Shown here in pieces: positions 49,714-58,343 of a stretch of DNA of 64,000 nucleotides. A program made the position numbers and the translations under genes. The DNA comes from Actinomadura terrae (GTDB lineage: Bacteria > Actinomycetota > Actinomycetes > Streptosporangiales > Streptosporangiaceae). Below the pieces are notes generated by a model, which saw nothing but the letters and a program-made list of their open reading frames with translations, was not told the DNA's origin and did not search any database. Location of the stretch: contig NZ_JAICDG010000007.1 in assembly GCF_022751215.1 (NCBI RefSeq), forward strand, positions 129,643 through 193,642. Direction: 5' to 3'. Each line of letters opens with the position of its first letter. Positions within the stretch are counted from its first letter, which is position 1.

Positions 49714-49826
49714 GGGGGATGCGGCGGGCGCGCGGGTCGGGGCGGAAACGCTCGCACCCCACCTGTCCCTCGCCGCCCTCGTCGGGCGGTCGCGGGGCGG
49801 CGGGGTGAGGGCGCCGGAGGGTGCGG

Positions 49827-50630
49827 TCAGGTGCCGACCGTCCTGCCGTAGAGGCGGGTCGCCAGCGGGACGAACACCGCGAGGATGACGCCGATCCACA
49901 GCAGCGACGCCGGGACGGGGTGCTGCATGGGCCAGGCGCCGGAGGTGTGCATCGCGGTGCTGGTGTTGCCGAACAGTTCGCGGACGGCGGCGGTGAAGGT
50001 GGAGACGGGGTTCCAGTCGGCGATGACGCGCAGCGGGGTGGGCAGCTTGGAGCTGTCGATGAAGGCGTTGGAGATGAACATGAGCGGGAACGACACCATG
50101 GTGGCGATGTTGTTGAAGCTCTCGGGAGTGCGCAGCGCCAGCGCGACGGTCGCGGTGAGCCAGGAGAAGGCGTAGGCGAACAGCAGCAGCAGACCGAACC
50201 CGGCGGCGGCCTCGAGCGGTGAGGTGTGGACGCGCCAGCCGACGATCAGGCCCATGCCGGTCATGACGACGAGGCTGGCGACGTTCATGAGCAGGTCGCT
50301 GACGGTCTGCCCGATGAGCACGGCGGAGGGGGCCATGGGCAGGGAGCGGAACCGGTCGAAGATGCCGTTGCGCAGGTCCAGGGTGAGGGCGTATCCGGTG
50401 ATCTGGGCGCTCATGAGGACGGCCTGGACGAAGATGCCGGGGAGCAGGAACTCGCGGTAGGACATGCCGGGGACGTCGATGACGCTGCCGAAGACGTAGG
50501 CGAACATCAGCACGAACACGATCGGGAACATGATCGCGGAGCCGATGAGGTCGGGGGAGCGGCGGATCTTCAGGGTGTTGCGGCGGGCGATCGTCCAGCC
50601 GTCGGCGAAGGGGAGGGCGAGGGCGTTCAT
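49827..50630 (-). CDS. DrrB-like ABC-2 permease
   Basis: A 267-residue permease with six TM segments, IARRNTLKIRRSPDLIGSAIMFPIVFVLMF-like opening and NPVSTFTAAVRELFG near the end, as in daunorubicin-resistance DrrB and relatives. ATG 50630 overlaps the ATPase stop (ATGA). Last gene of the leftward unit RHH regulator, DUF4097, ATPase, permease. It probably exports a drug-like or lipid substrate. Confidence 0.92.
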   Translation of the reverse strand: MNALALPFADGWTIARRNTLKIRRSPDLIGSAIMFPIVFVLMFAYVFGSVIDVPGMSYREFLLPGIFVQAVLMSAQITGYALTLDLRNGIFDRFRSLPMAPSAVLIGQTVSDLLMNVASLVVMTGMGLIVGWRVHTSPLEAAAGFGLLLLFAYAFSWLTATVALALRTPESFNNIATMVSFPLMFISNAFIDSSKLPTPLRVIADWNPVSTFTAAVRELFGNTSTAMHTSGAWPMQHPVPASLLWIGVILAVFVPLATRLYGRTVGT

Positions 50631-51601
50631 CGGGTGGTCTCCTGGGCCTGGCCGCTGGTGGGGGCGGCGGGGTTTCCGGTGAGGGTGAGGTAGACGTCGT
50701 CGAGGGTGGGGCGCCGCACGCCTGCGTCCCGGACCGTGACGCGGGCGTCGGCGAGGGCGCCGAGGACGTGGCGGAGCGCCTCGGGTCCGTCGCTGACCGG
50801 GGCGGTGATCCGCAGTGACTCGGGGGCGGTGCGCAGGGAGCCGACGGCGTGCCAGGCCAGGGCCTGGCGAGCGGTGTCGAGGTCGGCGGCGTGGGCGAGG
50901 GTGAGTTCGACGCGGTTGCCGCCGACGCGGTCCTTGAGTTCGTCGGCGGTGCCGCGGGCGATGGCGCGGCCGTGGTCGACGACGAGGATCTGGTCGGCGA
51001 GGCGGTCGGCCTCGTCCATGTACTGGGTGGTGAGCAGGAGGGTGGTGCCGGCGGCGACGAGGTCGGCGATGGTGTCCCAGAGCGCGGCGCGGGCGCGGGG
51101 GTCCAGGCCGGTGGTGGGTTCGTCGAGGAACAGGACGGGCGGGTCGGCGACGAGGGCGCCGGCGAGGTCGATGCGGCGGCGCATGCCGCCGGAGTAGCCC
51201 TTGACGGGGCGGTCGGCGGCGCCGGCGAGGTCGAAGCGTTCGAGGAGTTCGCGGGCGCGGGCCCTGCTGCGGGCGGCGCCGAGGTGGTAGAGGCGGCCGA
51301 TCATCTCCAGGTTCTCGGCGCCGGTGAGGTGTTCGTCGACGGCGGCGTACTGGCCGGACAGGCCGATGAGGGCGCGCAGGCGGCGGGCGTCGCGGGCGGT
51401 GTCGCATCCGGCGACGGTGGCGCGGCCGGCGTCGGGGCGCAGCAGCGTGGTCAGCACGCGGACGGTGGTCGTTTTTCCTGCGCCGTTGGGGCCGAGGAGG
51501 GCGAGGACGGTTCCGGTGGGGACGGTGAAGCTCAGTTCGTCCAGGGCGGTGACCTCGCCGTATCTCTTGACGAGCCGGTCGGCGGTGATCGCGTCGGTCA
51601 T
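50627..51601 (-). CDS. DrrA-like ABC transporter ATP-binding protein
   Basis: A 324-residue ATPase of the daunorubicin-resistance DrrA group: Walker A GPNGAGKTT, signature YSGGMRRRIDLA, Walker B LFLDEPTTGLDPR and the C-terminal DrrA domain (VRDAGVRRPTLDDVYLTLTG). It pairs with the following permease. It follows the DUF4097 gene by 49 bases. Confidence 0.95.
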   Translation of the reverse strand: MTDAITADRLVKRYGEVTALDELSFTVPTGTVLALLGPNGAGKTTTVRVLTTLLRPDAGRATVAGCDTARDARRLRALIGLSGQYAAVDEHLTGAENLEMIGRLYHLGAARSRARARELLERFDLAGAADRPVKGYSGGMRRRIDLAGALVADPPVLFLDEPTTGLDPRARAALWDTIADLVAAGTTLLLTTQYMDEADRLADQILVVDHGRAIARGTADELKDRVGGNRVELTLAHAADLDTARQALAWHAVGSLRTAPESLRITAPVSDGPEALRHVLGALADARVTVRDAGVRRPTLDDVYLTLTGNPAAPTSGQAQETTR

Positions 51602-51650
51602 GGGGGCTCCTCGCGGGGGGGTGTCGGGAGTGCCGGGAGTGTCCGGGGGG

Positions 51651-52496
51651 TCAGGCGCGGTGGACGTCGATGTCGCCGTAGTTGGTGTGGGCGTGGACCT
51701 CGACGACGGTGTCGGTGGTGTCGGGGCCGTCGGCGGCGTCGAGGGTGTTGCGGACGACGCCGTTCTTGGTGTGCAGGTCGAGCCAGGCGGCGGTGCCCTC
51801 GGCGATGCCGATGCCGACCTTGCCGTAGCCGTTCTCCAGGTGGAGGGTGCCGCTGACGGCGGTGTCGACGCGGATGCGGCCGTGGGCGGTGCGGGCGGTG
51901 AGCAGGCCGAGGGCGCGGCCGACGCTGATGTCGCCGGTGGCGGTCTTGAGGCTGGTCTCGCCGGCGGCCTCGCCGACGGTGATGGTGCCGGTGGAGGTCT
52001 TGGCGGTGCCGGGGCCGTCGAGGGCGCCGATGCGGATGGCGCCGTTGGCGGTGGTGGCCTCGGTGGGGCCGGTGGCGCGGTCGATGGTGATGTCGCCGTT
52101 GGAGGTCTTGATCTCCAGGGGGCCGGCGGCCTCCACGCGCAGGTCGCCGTTGGAGCTGCGCAGGGCGGTGCGGCCGAGGGTGCCGGTGGTGATGACGTCG
52201 GCGGTGCCCTCGGTGGTGACGTGGGAGCCGGTGGGGAGGTCGATGACGACCTCGACGGAGCCGCGCCAGGGCCGCAGGTAGCCGAGGGCCTTGGGGCGGG
52301 GGGTCCTGACGAGGAGCCGTCCGCCGGAGAACTCGACGGTCGTGCGTTCGGCGGCCTGGACGCTCGCCTCGGCGGCGGGGTCGCTGGGGCGGACCTGGAC
52401 GACGGTGTCGGCGCGGTCGGCGGCGTTGATCTGGACGTGGCCGAGGTAGACCTGGATGTCGGCGGTGATCGGTTCGGGCGTGGCGAAGGCGGGCAT
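51651..52496 (-). CDS. DUF4097 family beta-strand repeat protein
   Basis: A 281-residue protein made of repeated short strands with the pattern T-(A/S)-N/T-G-x-I/L-x-(V/I), for example SSNGDLRVE, TSNGDITID, TANGAIRIG and TATGDISVG. This is the DUF4097 beta-solenoid-like fold. No signal peptide or membrane segment is seen. Its role is unknown, but it often accompanies DrrAB-type transporters and an RHH protein, as here. Confidence 0.9.
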   Translation of the reverse strand: MPAFATPEPITADIQVYLGHVQINAADRADTVVQVRPSDPAAEASVQAAERTTVEFSGGRLLVRTPRPKALGYLRPWRGSVEVVIDLPTGSHVTTEGTADVITTGTLGRTALRSSNGDLRVEAAGPLEIKTSNGDITIDRATGPTEATTANGAIRIGALDGPGTAKTSTGTITVGEAAGETSLKTATGDISVGRALGLLTARTAHGRIRVDTAVSGTLHLENGYGKVGIGIAEGTAAWLDLHTKNGVVRNTLDAADGPDTTDTVVEVHAHTNYGDIDVHRA

Positions 52497-52608
52497 GGCG
52501 GAGCCGTCCTCGTGGGTTGGAGCGTCCCGGCGTGCGGGGCCGGGCGATGGGTGACGGTGATGGGTGACGGTGATGGCGCCGGGGGTGCGGCGTGGTGGTG
52601 GGGCCGGG

Positions 52609-53190
52609 TCAGCGCACCCAGCCGGTGTAGTCGCGTCCGGTCTGGGGCGGCGGCGTCCGGTCGGCGGGCGCGGCAGCGGTGGTGGGGTCGAGTGCGGCGG
52701 TGACGGCGCGGACGAGCCAGGCGTTGACGGAGGTCCCCTGGCGGCCCGCCGCGTCCTCGACGCGGGTCTTGAGGTGTTCGGGCAGCCGCAGCGTCATGCG
52801 GGCGGTGCCGCCCTCGTCGGCGGGCGGGATGCCGGGGGGCGCGGCGGCGGTGGGGGCGGGGGGTGCCGCGGCGTCCCGGGCGGGTTCGGCGCCGCCCGCA
52901 ACGTGCCCTGCCGTGTGCCCGGCTGCGTTTTCCGCGTGGGGTGACGTCGAGGGTGGCGTCACGACGAACGCGGGGTCGCCGCCGCGCAGCCGCACCTCGA
53001 CCGAGCCGGGCGCGAGGTCGGTGGTGATCTCGTCGGCGGCGGCCGCCAGGGCCTCCAGGAGTGTGAGCCGGGCGGCCGAGTCCAGGGTGCCGGTGAGGCG
53101 CTCGGCGAGCGCGCGGGCGTCCGGGCCGCCCGCCTCGGCGGCGGCGGCGAGTTCGCGGCGGAGGTTCTCGACGTACGGCAGCAGATCCAT
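52609..53190 (-). CDS. Ribbon-helix-helix (HicB/Arc-like) regulator
   Basis: A 193-residue protein. The C-terminal third has a ribbon-helix-helix motif: RMTLRLPEHLKTRVEDAAGR followed by SVNAWLVRAV. The N-terminal 80 residues are helical (YVENLRRELAAAAEAG, LTLLEALAAAADEITTDL) and a Pro/Ala linker joins them. Annotated relatives are called HicB-family antitoxins, but there is no toxin gene nearby. It likely represses its own operon with DUF4097 and DrrAB through the TGACGTCA array just upstream. Confidence 0.82.
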   Translation of the reverse strand: MDLLPYVENLRRELAAAAEAGGPDARALAERLTGTLDSAARLTLLEALAAAADEITTDLAPGSVEVRLRGGDPAFVVTPPSTSPHAENAAGHTAGHVAGGAEPARDAAAPPAPTAAAPPGIPPADEGGTARMTLRLPEHLKTRVEDAAGRQGTSVNAWLVRAVTAALDPTTAAAPADRTPPPQTGRDYTGWVR

Positions 53191-53199
53191 GCCACCACT

Positions 53200-53261
53200 A
53201 TGACGTCGTCGCGACGTCATGTCAAGCCGCACATGACGTCATGCTGTCGTCGTTGACGTCA
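53200..53261. promoter_or_regulatory. TGACGTCA operator array of the RHH operon
   Basis: Elements: ATGACGTC-N5-GACGTCAT at 53200-53220, the perfect palindrome ATGACGTCAT at 53233-53242 and TGACGTCA at 53254-53261. Four TGACGTC half- or full sites in 62 bases directly before the RHH gene (ATG 53190) indicate cooperative binding by a dimeric RHH protein. The last site overlaps the stop of the upstream phosphotriesterase-like gene. Confidence 0.78.
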
Positions 53262-54209
53262 GGTGGCGTCAGGGGCGGGAAGGCGGGGGCGCGTCCAGGA
53301 CGCGGCGAACGCGCGGGCGGGGTTCCGCACGAAGATCGCCTCGGCGGCGGCGTCGCCGAGCTCGTAGGCGACGCGGGGGCGCAGGGTGGTGAGCAGGTAG
53401 GGCATGCCGGGGCCGTCGGCGGTGGAGCGCGCGGCGGCGGTCACGGTGTCGCCGCCGAGGAGGATCTGGTCGGTGTGGCCGGCCTCGGCGAGCGCGACGA
53501 GCGCGTCGAGGAGGTGGGCGTCGGCGGCGTGGTGGGCGCGGGAGGGGCCGTCGAAGGCCAGGTAGGCGCCCGCCTGCGCGGCCTGGAGGTGCAGGCGGGT
53601 GTCGGGGAAGCGGTGCAGGTGGCCGAGGACGACCCGCTCGGGCGCGACGCCGTGCGTCCCGCACAGGTGGTCGAGGGTGTCCAGGGCGGCGGTGCCGCCC
53701 TCCAGGTGCACGCCGATCGGGGCGCCGGTGGCGTGGTGGGCGTGCGCGGCGGCGGTCATGACGTCGCGGGCGTGGGCGTCCAGGTGGTGGAAGGCCCCGG
53801 CGACCTTGATCAGTCCGGCGCCGGCGGTCAGCTCCGCGACGAACAGCTCGGCGAGGCCGTCGGGGATGTGCCGGTAGTGGCGGGCCTGGTGGAGGCCGGT
53901 GGCCGCGACGATGTGGACGCCGCAGTCGCGGGACAGGGCGGGCAGGTCGGCGAGGCGGCGGCCCATGCCCCAGGGCGTCCACTGGACGACGGCCCGCCCG
54001 CCGTGCGCGGCGAAGGCGGCGAGTTCGGCGCGGGCGGCGCGCGGGTCGTCCAGTTCCTGGCCGGGGAGCACGGGGGAGGTGAGGAACAGGTGGTCGTGGG
54101 CGTCGCAGACGCCGAGGCGGCCGGGCGGGATGTCGCCCAGGACGGTGCGGACGGCCGCGTCCCCGGCGGGCGCGCCCCCGCTGGGGCCGTCTCCGCTGGG
54201 GGCGGTCAC
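53259..54209 (-). CDS. Phosphotriesterase-family metal hydrolase
   Basis: A 316-residue TIM-barrel amidohydrolase of the phosphotriesterase family. Metal ligands: VCDAHDHLF (HxH), the bridging Lys in AGLIKVAGAF, a His in IGVHLEGG, a His in VVLGHLHR and an Asp in LLGGDTV. Natural substrates of such proteins are often lactones rather than organophosphates. GTG 54209 overlaps the stop of the CMD-family gene (GTGA), so the two form a small operon possibly controlled by the divergent CGNR regulator. Confidence 0.9.
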   Translation of the reverse strand: MTAPSGDGPSGGAPAGDAAVRTVLGDIPPGRLGVCDAHDHLFLTSPVLPGQELDDPRAARAELAAFAAHGGRAVVQWTPWGMGRRLADLPALSRDCGVHIVAATGLHQARHYRHIPDGLAELFVAELTAGAGLIKVAGAFHHLDAHARDVMTAAAHAHHATGAPIGVHLEGGTAALDTLDHLCGTHGVAPERVVLGHLHRFPDTRLHLQAAQAGAYLAFDGPSRAHHAADAHLLDALVALAEAGHTDQILLGGDTVTAAARSTADGPGMPYLLTTLRPRVAYELGDAAAEAIFVRNPARAFAASWTRPRLPAPDAT

Positions 54210-54622
54210 GGCGCCTCCCCCTCGTCCTGCGGCTCCGTCGCGTCTTGCAGCGCGGCCGTGGCGACCCGCAGCCCGGCGAGCGTCTTGGGGACGCCGATGT
54301 AGGGGGCGAGGTGGACGAAGGTCTCGGTGATCTCCTGGCGGGTCATGCCGATCCGCAGGCAGGTGCGCACGTGCCCGGTGAGCTGGGGGTCCACGCCGCC
54401 GAGGGCGGCGAGCGCGGCCAGGTTGAGCAGTTGCCGGTCGCGCAGGGACAGCCCGGGGCGCTGGTAGGTGCCGCCGAATAGGGCGGTGACGAGCCAGTCG
54501 GCGAAGCCGGGGACGGTGGCGTCCAGGCCGGGCAGGGTGGCCTGGCGGGTGGCCTCGTCCTGGAGGAGGTCGAGCGTGCGGTATCCGGCGGCGCGGTCCA
54601 GCCGGGCGTGTTCCAGGTCCAT
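54206..54622 (-). CDS. Carboxymuconolactone decarboxylase family protein
   Basis: A 138-residue CMD/AhpD-fold protein: FADWLVTALFGGTYQRPGLSLRDRQLLNLAALAALGG with GHVRTCLRIGMTRQEITETFVHLAPYIGVP. The typical redox CxxC of AhpD is absent, so it is closer to gamma-carboxymuconolactone decarboxylases. It heads an operon with the phosphotriesterase-like gene, hinting at lactone catabolism (inference). The start is divergent from the CGNR gene. Confidence 0.88.
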   Translation of the reverse strand: MDLEHARLDRAAGYRTLDLLQDEATRQATLPGLDATVPGFADWLVTALFGGTYQRPGLSLRDRQLLNLAALAALGGVDPQLTGHVRTCLRIGMTRQEITETFVHLAPYIGVPKTLAGLRVATAALQDATEPQDEGEAP

Positions 54623-54634
54623 CGCCGAACCTCC

Positions 54635-54688
54635 GTAACGGTTGAGTCGTTACGTGAACGGTATCAGCTGTAACGGGCAGAGCGTTAC
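54635..54688. promoter_or_regulatory. Two identical inverted repeats GTAACG-N7-CGTTAC
   Basis: Copies at 54635-54653 and 54670-54688 have perfect arms and the same 7-base spacer length, with centres 35 bases apart. They fill the 75-base gap between the divergent CMD gene (ATG 54622) and the CGNR gene (ATG 54698). The second copy ends nine bases before the CGNR start and so likely also covers its promoter or leader. Confidence 0.82.
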
Positions 54689-54697
54689 ACTTCGGGG

Positions 54698-55258
54698 ATG
54701 GAGACGGAGGAGTTCCGCTTCGACTGCGGCGCCGTGTGGCTGGACCTGCTCGCCACCCGGGGACGCAGTTTCAGCGCGGCGCCGGTGGAGCGGCTCGGCG
54801 ACCCCGGGCGGCTGGCGGCCTGGCTGGAGCGCTGCGACCTCGCCCCGACGGCGCCGCCCACCGCCGCGGACCTGGAGGCGGCGGTGGCCGTCCGGGAGAT
54901 GCTGCGGGTGCTGGCGCTGGCGGCCGTGGGGGAGGAGCCGCCGCCCCGGGACGCCGTCGCCGCGCTGGCGGGCTTCCTCGCCGACCACGAGGACCCGGTC
55001 CGGTTCGTCCCCGGCGGGCCGCTGCGGCGCGAGGCGCCCGCGACCACCCTGGACGCCCTGGCGCGGATCGCCCGGCAGGCCGCCGAGCACCTCACCGGCG
55101 CGGACCGGCGCGCGCTCAAGGTGTGCCCGGAGCCCGACTGCCGGGGGGTGTTCGCCGACCCGCCGGGGCGCCGCCGCTGGTGTCCCTCGCCGGCCTGCGC
55201 GTCCCGGGGCCGGGTCCGCGCGCTGCGCGCCCGCCGGGGCGCCGCCGCCACCGACTGA
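54698..55258 (+). CDS. CGNR zinc-finger / ABATE-domain transcriptional regulator
   Basis: A 186-residue protein. The N-terminal ABATE-like part (FDCGAVWLDLLATRGR, AVAVREMLRVLALAAV) is followed by a C-terminal zinc finger CPEPDCRGVF...WCPSPACASRGRVRALRAR, a CGNR-type box in which the name motif reads CASR. This family is thought to regulate transcription in response to small ligands. It faces the CMD/phosphotriesterase operon, and the double inverted repeat between them is its probable operator. Confidence 0.88.
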   Translation: METEEFRFDCGAVWLDLLATRGRSFSAAPVERLGDPGRLAAWLERCDLAPTAPPTAADLEAAVAVREMLRVLALAAVGEEPPPRDAVAALAGFLADHEDPVRFVPGGPLRREAPATTLDALARIARQAAEHLTGADRRALKVCPEPDCRGVFADPPGRRRWCPSPACASRGRVRALRARRGAAATD

Positions 55259-55281
55259 ACCGGGCCCGCCGGCCGCGGCGG

Positions 55282-55965
55282 TCAGGCGGGGAGGCGGCGG
55301 AGCTTGAGGACGTTGTCGGTGCGGGTGACGGGCCGCCCGTCGGGCCCGTTCTGGACGCGCGGGTGCTCCTCGCTGAGCTGGACCTCCCACTCCCCGTCCG
55401 GGAGGCGCAGGGACGCCAGCACCTCCTCGGGGGTGGGCAGGTCCACGTCGTGGTGGTCGTGCTGGTCGTGCTGGGCGTGCTCGTCATCGTGGTCGTGTTC
55501 CCAGGGCGGCGGGCCGGCGTGCCCGGTGATCAGCAGCGTGCCGCCGGGCGCGACGGCGGCCGCGGCGGCGCGCAGGACCTCCTCGCGGGGCAGCGGGGCG
55601 GGGGAGTGCAGGAACTGCGCGGAGACCAGGTCGTAGGCCCCGGCGGGGAAGGAGGCGGCGAGGTCGTGCCGCTGGAGGTCGACGCGGTCGGCGACCCCGG
55701 CGTCGGCGGCGTGCCGGGCGGCGCGCTCCAGCGCGACGCGGGAGACGTCGGTGGCGGTGACGCGCCAGCCGCGCCCGGCGAGCCAGACGGCGTCGGCGCC
55801 CTCGCCGCAGCCGAGGTCGAGGGCGGTCCCGGGCGGCAGCGCGGTCGTCTCGCGGACGAGGATGGTGTTGGGCTCGCCGCTCCAGATCTGGTCGCGTTCG
55901 GCGTAGCGGGCGTCCCAGAACTCCGCCGGGGTGGCGTCGCCGTCGGCGGTGCGGGTGTGGGTCAC
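55282..55965 (-). CDS. Class I SAM methyltransferase with His-rich insert
   Basis: A 227-residue methyltransferase: FWDARYAERDQIWSGEPN and DLGCGEGADAVWLAGRGWRVTATD, as in the tellurite/thiopurine methyltransferase-like group. Between the late strands lies EHDHDDEHAQHDQHDHHD (about 156-173), seven His in 18 residues, unusual for the family and possibly metal-binding. Substrate unknown. It converges with the CGNR gene. Confidence 0.85.
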   Translation of the reverse strand: MTHTRTADGDATPAEFWDARYAERDQIWSGEPNTILVRETTALPPGTALDLGCGEGADAVWLAGRGWRVTATDVSRVALERAARHAADAGVADRVDLQRHDLAASFPAGAYDLVSAQFLHSPAPLPREEVLRAAAAAVAPGGTLLITGHAGPPPWEHDHDDEHAQHDQHDHHDVDLPTPEEVLASLRLPDGEWEVQLSEEHPRVQNGPDGRPVTRTDNVLKLRRLPA

Positions 55966-56101
55966 GGTGTCTCCTTCGCGTGAGGTCGCGGGCCCGCGGT
56001 GGCGGGCCCCCTCTCCTGCGATGGTCGCGGCCGCACCGGCTTTCCGGCAATTTTCGTTGCCGTTTCAGCAACTCGCGGGGTGGACGCGAGGGGTCGCCGG
56101 G

Positions 56102-56659
56102 TCAGCGGGTCCATTCGCGGCGGCGGGCCTCGGCGAGGGCGACGGCGGCGGCGACGGCGACGTTGAGGGAGCCGACGCGTCCGGGCTGGGGGATGTAGGC
56201 GACGGCGTCGGCGGCGGCGAGCAGGGCGGGGGAGCAGCCGTGGTCCTCGCCGCCGACGGCGAGGCAGACGTCGCCGTCCAGGGGCGCCTCGTGCAGGGGG
56301 ACGGCGTCGCCGGTGAGTTCGACGGCGACCAGCCGCAGGCCCTGGGCGCGGACGGCGGCGGCGGCCTCGGCGGCGGTGCCGGCGTGCTCCCAGGCGACCA
56401 GGCGTTCGGTGCCGAGCGCGGTCTTGGCGGCGTTGCGGTGGGTGGGGGGTGTGGCGTTCCCGGCGAGCCAGAGGTGCTCGACGCCGAACACGGCGGCGCT
56501 GCGGACGATGGAGCCGATGTTGAACGGCTGGGTGACCGACTCCACGAGCAGGTCGAGGCGGGCGCCGGCGCGGCGGCGCCAATCGCGGTTGAGGCGTTTG
56601 ACGTCGGTGGGGCGCAGCTGGCGGCGCGGCTGGGCGGGGTCGGGGACGGGGGCGGTCAT
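56102..56659 (-). CDS. TrmH/SpoU-type RNA 2'-O-methyltransferase
   Basis: A 185-residue SPOUT enzyme with all three motifs: PFNIGSIVRSAAVFGVEHLWL, VAVGGEDHGCSP and IPQPGRVGSLNVAVAAAVAL. It methylates a ribose 2'-OH in tRNA or rRNA; a TrmH-like tRNA role is plausible from its small size. Its ATG overlaps the stop of the RsmC-like gene (ATGA), making an RNA-modification pair. Confidence 0.93.
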   Translation of the reverse strand: MTAPVPDPAQPRRQLRPTDVKRLNRDWRRRAGARLDLLVESVTQPFNIGSIVRSAAVFGVEHLWLAGNATPPTHRNAAKTALGTERLVAWEHAGTAAEAAAAVRAQGLRLVAVELTGDAVPLHEAPLDGDVCLAVGGEDHGCSPALLAAADAVAYIPQPGRVGSLNVAVAAAVALAEARRREWTR

Positions 56660-57300
56660 CGGGCGGGGCCTTCCATGGGGGACGCCGGGGACGCGGGGGG
56701 CGCGGTGTTCGGGTCGACGCGCAGGACGCGGTAGGCGGAGCGGGAGGCGATCCGCGTGGTGGGGTGGCCCTGGGCGTCCAGCCAGCGTTGCAGGGAGTCC
56801 GAGCCGAGGTGCTTCTGGACGACGAGGTGGGCGGCGCCGCCGGGGGAGAGGCGCGGGAGCCAGGTGAGCAGGAGGTCGTGGAGGGCGGCCTTGCCGATGC
56901 GGATCGGGGGGTTGGACCAGATCGCGGCGAAGCGCAGGCCGGGGTCGATGTCGTCCGCCACCCTGAACCTTACATTGTCAAGCCCGGCGGCGTTGGCATT
57001 CTCCTCTGCGATCCGCACTGCTCGTTGATTGACGTCCACGCCCCATACGCTCGCCTGCGGCGAGCGGCTGGCCATGGTGAGGGCGATGGGCCCGTATCCG
57101 CAGCCGAGGTCCAGCAGGTTGCCGGCAGATGGGGGAGGGGGGACGGTCTCCAGCAGGACGCGGGTGCCGGGGTCGACGCGGTCGGGGGAGAACATGCCGC
57201 TGTCGGTGGCGAGCCGCAGGTGCAGGTCGGGCAGGACCAGGTCGACGGTGCGGCGGCGGGCGGCGGCGCCGGGCCGCTCGGCGAAGTAGTGTTCCCCCAC
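56656..57300 (-). CDS. RsmC-like methyltransferase (MTS domain)
   Basis: A 214-residue single-domain methyltransferase like the C-terminal half of 16S rRNA G1207 methyltransferase RsmC: LDLGCGYGPIALTMA for SAM and the catalytic SNPPIRIGKAALHDLL, then GGAAHLVVQKHLGSDSL. The NPP motif indicates a base N-methyltransferase. It is co-translated with the TrmH-like gene. Start ATG 57300. Confidence 0.92.
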   Translation of the reverse strand: MGEHYFAERPGAAARRRTVDLVLPDLHLRLATDSGMFSPDRVDPGTRVLLETVPPPPSAGNLLDLGCGYGPIALTMASRSPQASVWGVDVNQRAVRIAEENANAAGLDNVRFRVADDIDPGLRFAAIWSNPPIRIGKAALHDLLLTWLPRLSPGGAAHLVVQKHLGSDSLQRWLDAQGHPTTRIASRSAYRVLRVDPNTAPPASPASPMEGPAR

Positions 57301-57395
57301 GTCGGCCGACCGTATCAGCGCCGCGGGCGTCCCCGCGCCATGATCGGCTCGCGTGACCGGCCCGGGCTACGGGCCGTGCCGCGCCGGGTCGCGGG

Positions 57396-58343
57396 TCAGG
57401 GGAGGCGGGAGAACCAGGCGAGGGACGCGCCGCCGGCGGCGAGGGCGAACAGCAGCGCGAGGCCGGTGTAGCGGGCGGCGATGTCGCGGTGCTCGGTGGT
57501 GAAGCCGAGGGAGCTGCCGATGTGGGCGTAGACCTCGTCGAGCTGGCCGGCGTCGGCGGCCTCGTAGGCCTTGCCCTGGGTGCTGTCGGCGAGGGTCTTG
57601 AGGGTCTCCTTGTTGACCGAGACGCTGGTGGTCTCGCCCTCGATGTCGACGGTGCCGTAGGGGGTGCCGAAGGCGATGGTGGAGACGGGGACGTGCGCGG
57701 CGCGGCTGGCGTCGATGGCCTCCTGGACGGTGCGTCCGGTGGTGTTGTCGCCGTCGGAGAGCAGGACGATGTGGGCGGGCGGGGGGTCCTGGCTGGCCTG
57801 GGCGTCGAAGGTCCGCACACCTTGCAGGGAGGTGAAGACGGCCTCGCCGATGGCGGTGCGCTTGGCGAGGACGAGCTGGTCGAGGGAGGCGATGGCGGCG
57901 TCGCGGTCGGCGGTGGGGGCGGCGACGAGGTTGGCGTTGCCGGCGAAGGACACGACGCCGACGTTGAAGCGGGCGGGGAGTTCGCGGATGAAGGTCTTGG
58001 CGGCGTTCTTGGCGGCGTCGAAGCGGGAGGGGGCGACGTCGCGGGCCATCATGGACAGGGACACGTCGACGGCGACCATGATGGTGGCGCGGTCGCGGGG
58101 GACCTTGACGGAGCTGGCGGGCCGCGCGAACCCGACCATCATGAGCACGATCATGATGAGGAACAGGGCGGCGGCGACGTGGCGGCGCCAGCCGGGGCGG
58201 CGGGGGGCGACCTGGGCGAGCAGGGCGAGGTTGGTGAAGCGGACGGTGTGCTGCCGGCGTCGTAGCTGCGCCAGGACGTAGGCGGCGGCGAGCAGCGGCG
58301 CGAGGGACAGCAGCCAGAGGCGTTCGGGTGACAGGAAGGTCAT
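57396..58343 (-). CDS. Membrane VWA-domain protein (BatA-like)
   Basis: A 315-residue protein with two N-terminal TM segments (about 8-24, 58-77), a von Willebrand A domain with MIDAS motif DVSLSM and LSDGDNTTGRT, and a C-terminal TM. It belongs to the Bat/MoxR-associated proteins. ATG 58343 overlaps the DUF58 stop (ATGA). With DUF58 and MoxR it forms a conserved operon thought to assist folding or metal insertion of other proteins. Confidence 0.94.
   Translation of the reverse strand: MTFLSPERLWLLSLAPLLAAAYVLAQLRRRQHTVRFTNLALLAQVAPRRPGWRRHVAAALFLIMIVLMMVGFARPASSVKVPRDRATIMVAVDVSLSMMARDVAPSRFDAAKNAAKTFIRELPARFNVGVVSFAGNANLVAAPTADRDAAIASLDQLVLAKRTAIGEAVFTSLQGVRTFDAQASQDPPPAHIVLLSDGDNTTGRTVQEAIDASRAAHVPVSTIAFGTPYGTVDIEGETTSVSVNKETLKTLADSTQGKAYEAADAGQLDEVYAHIGSSLGFTTEHRDIAARYTGLALLFALAAGGASLAWFSRLP

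Noticed and set aside
49740..49805. Terminator between the EF-hand and DrrB-like genes
   Set aside because: Only a six-base CCGCCC/GGGCGG stem is present, too weak to call in such GC-rich DNA.
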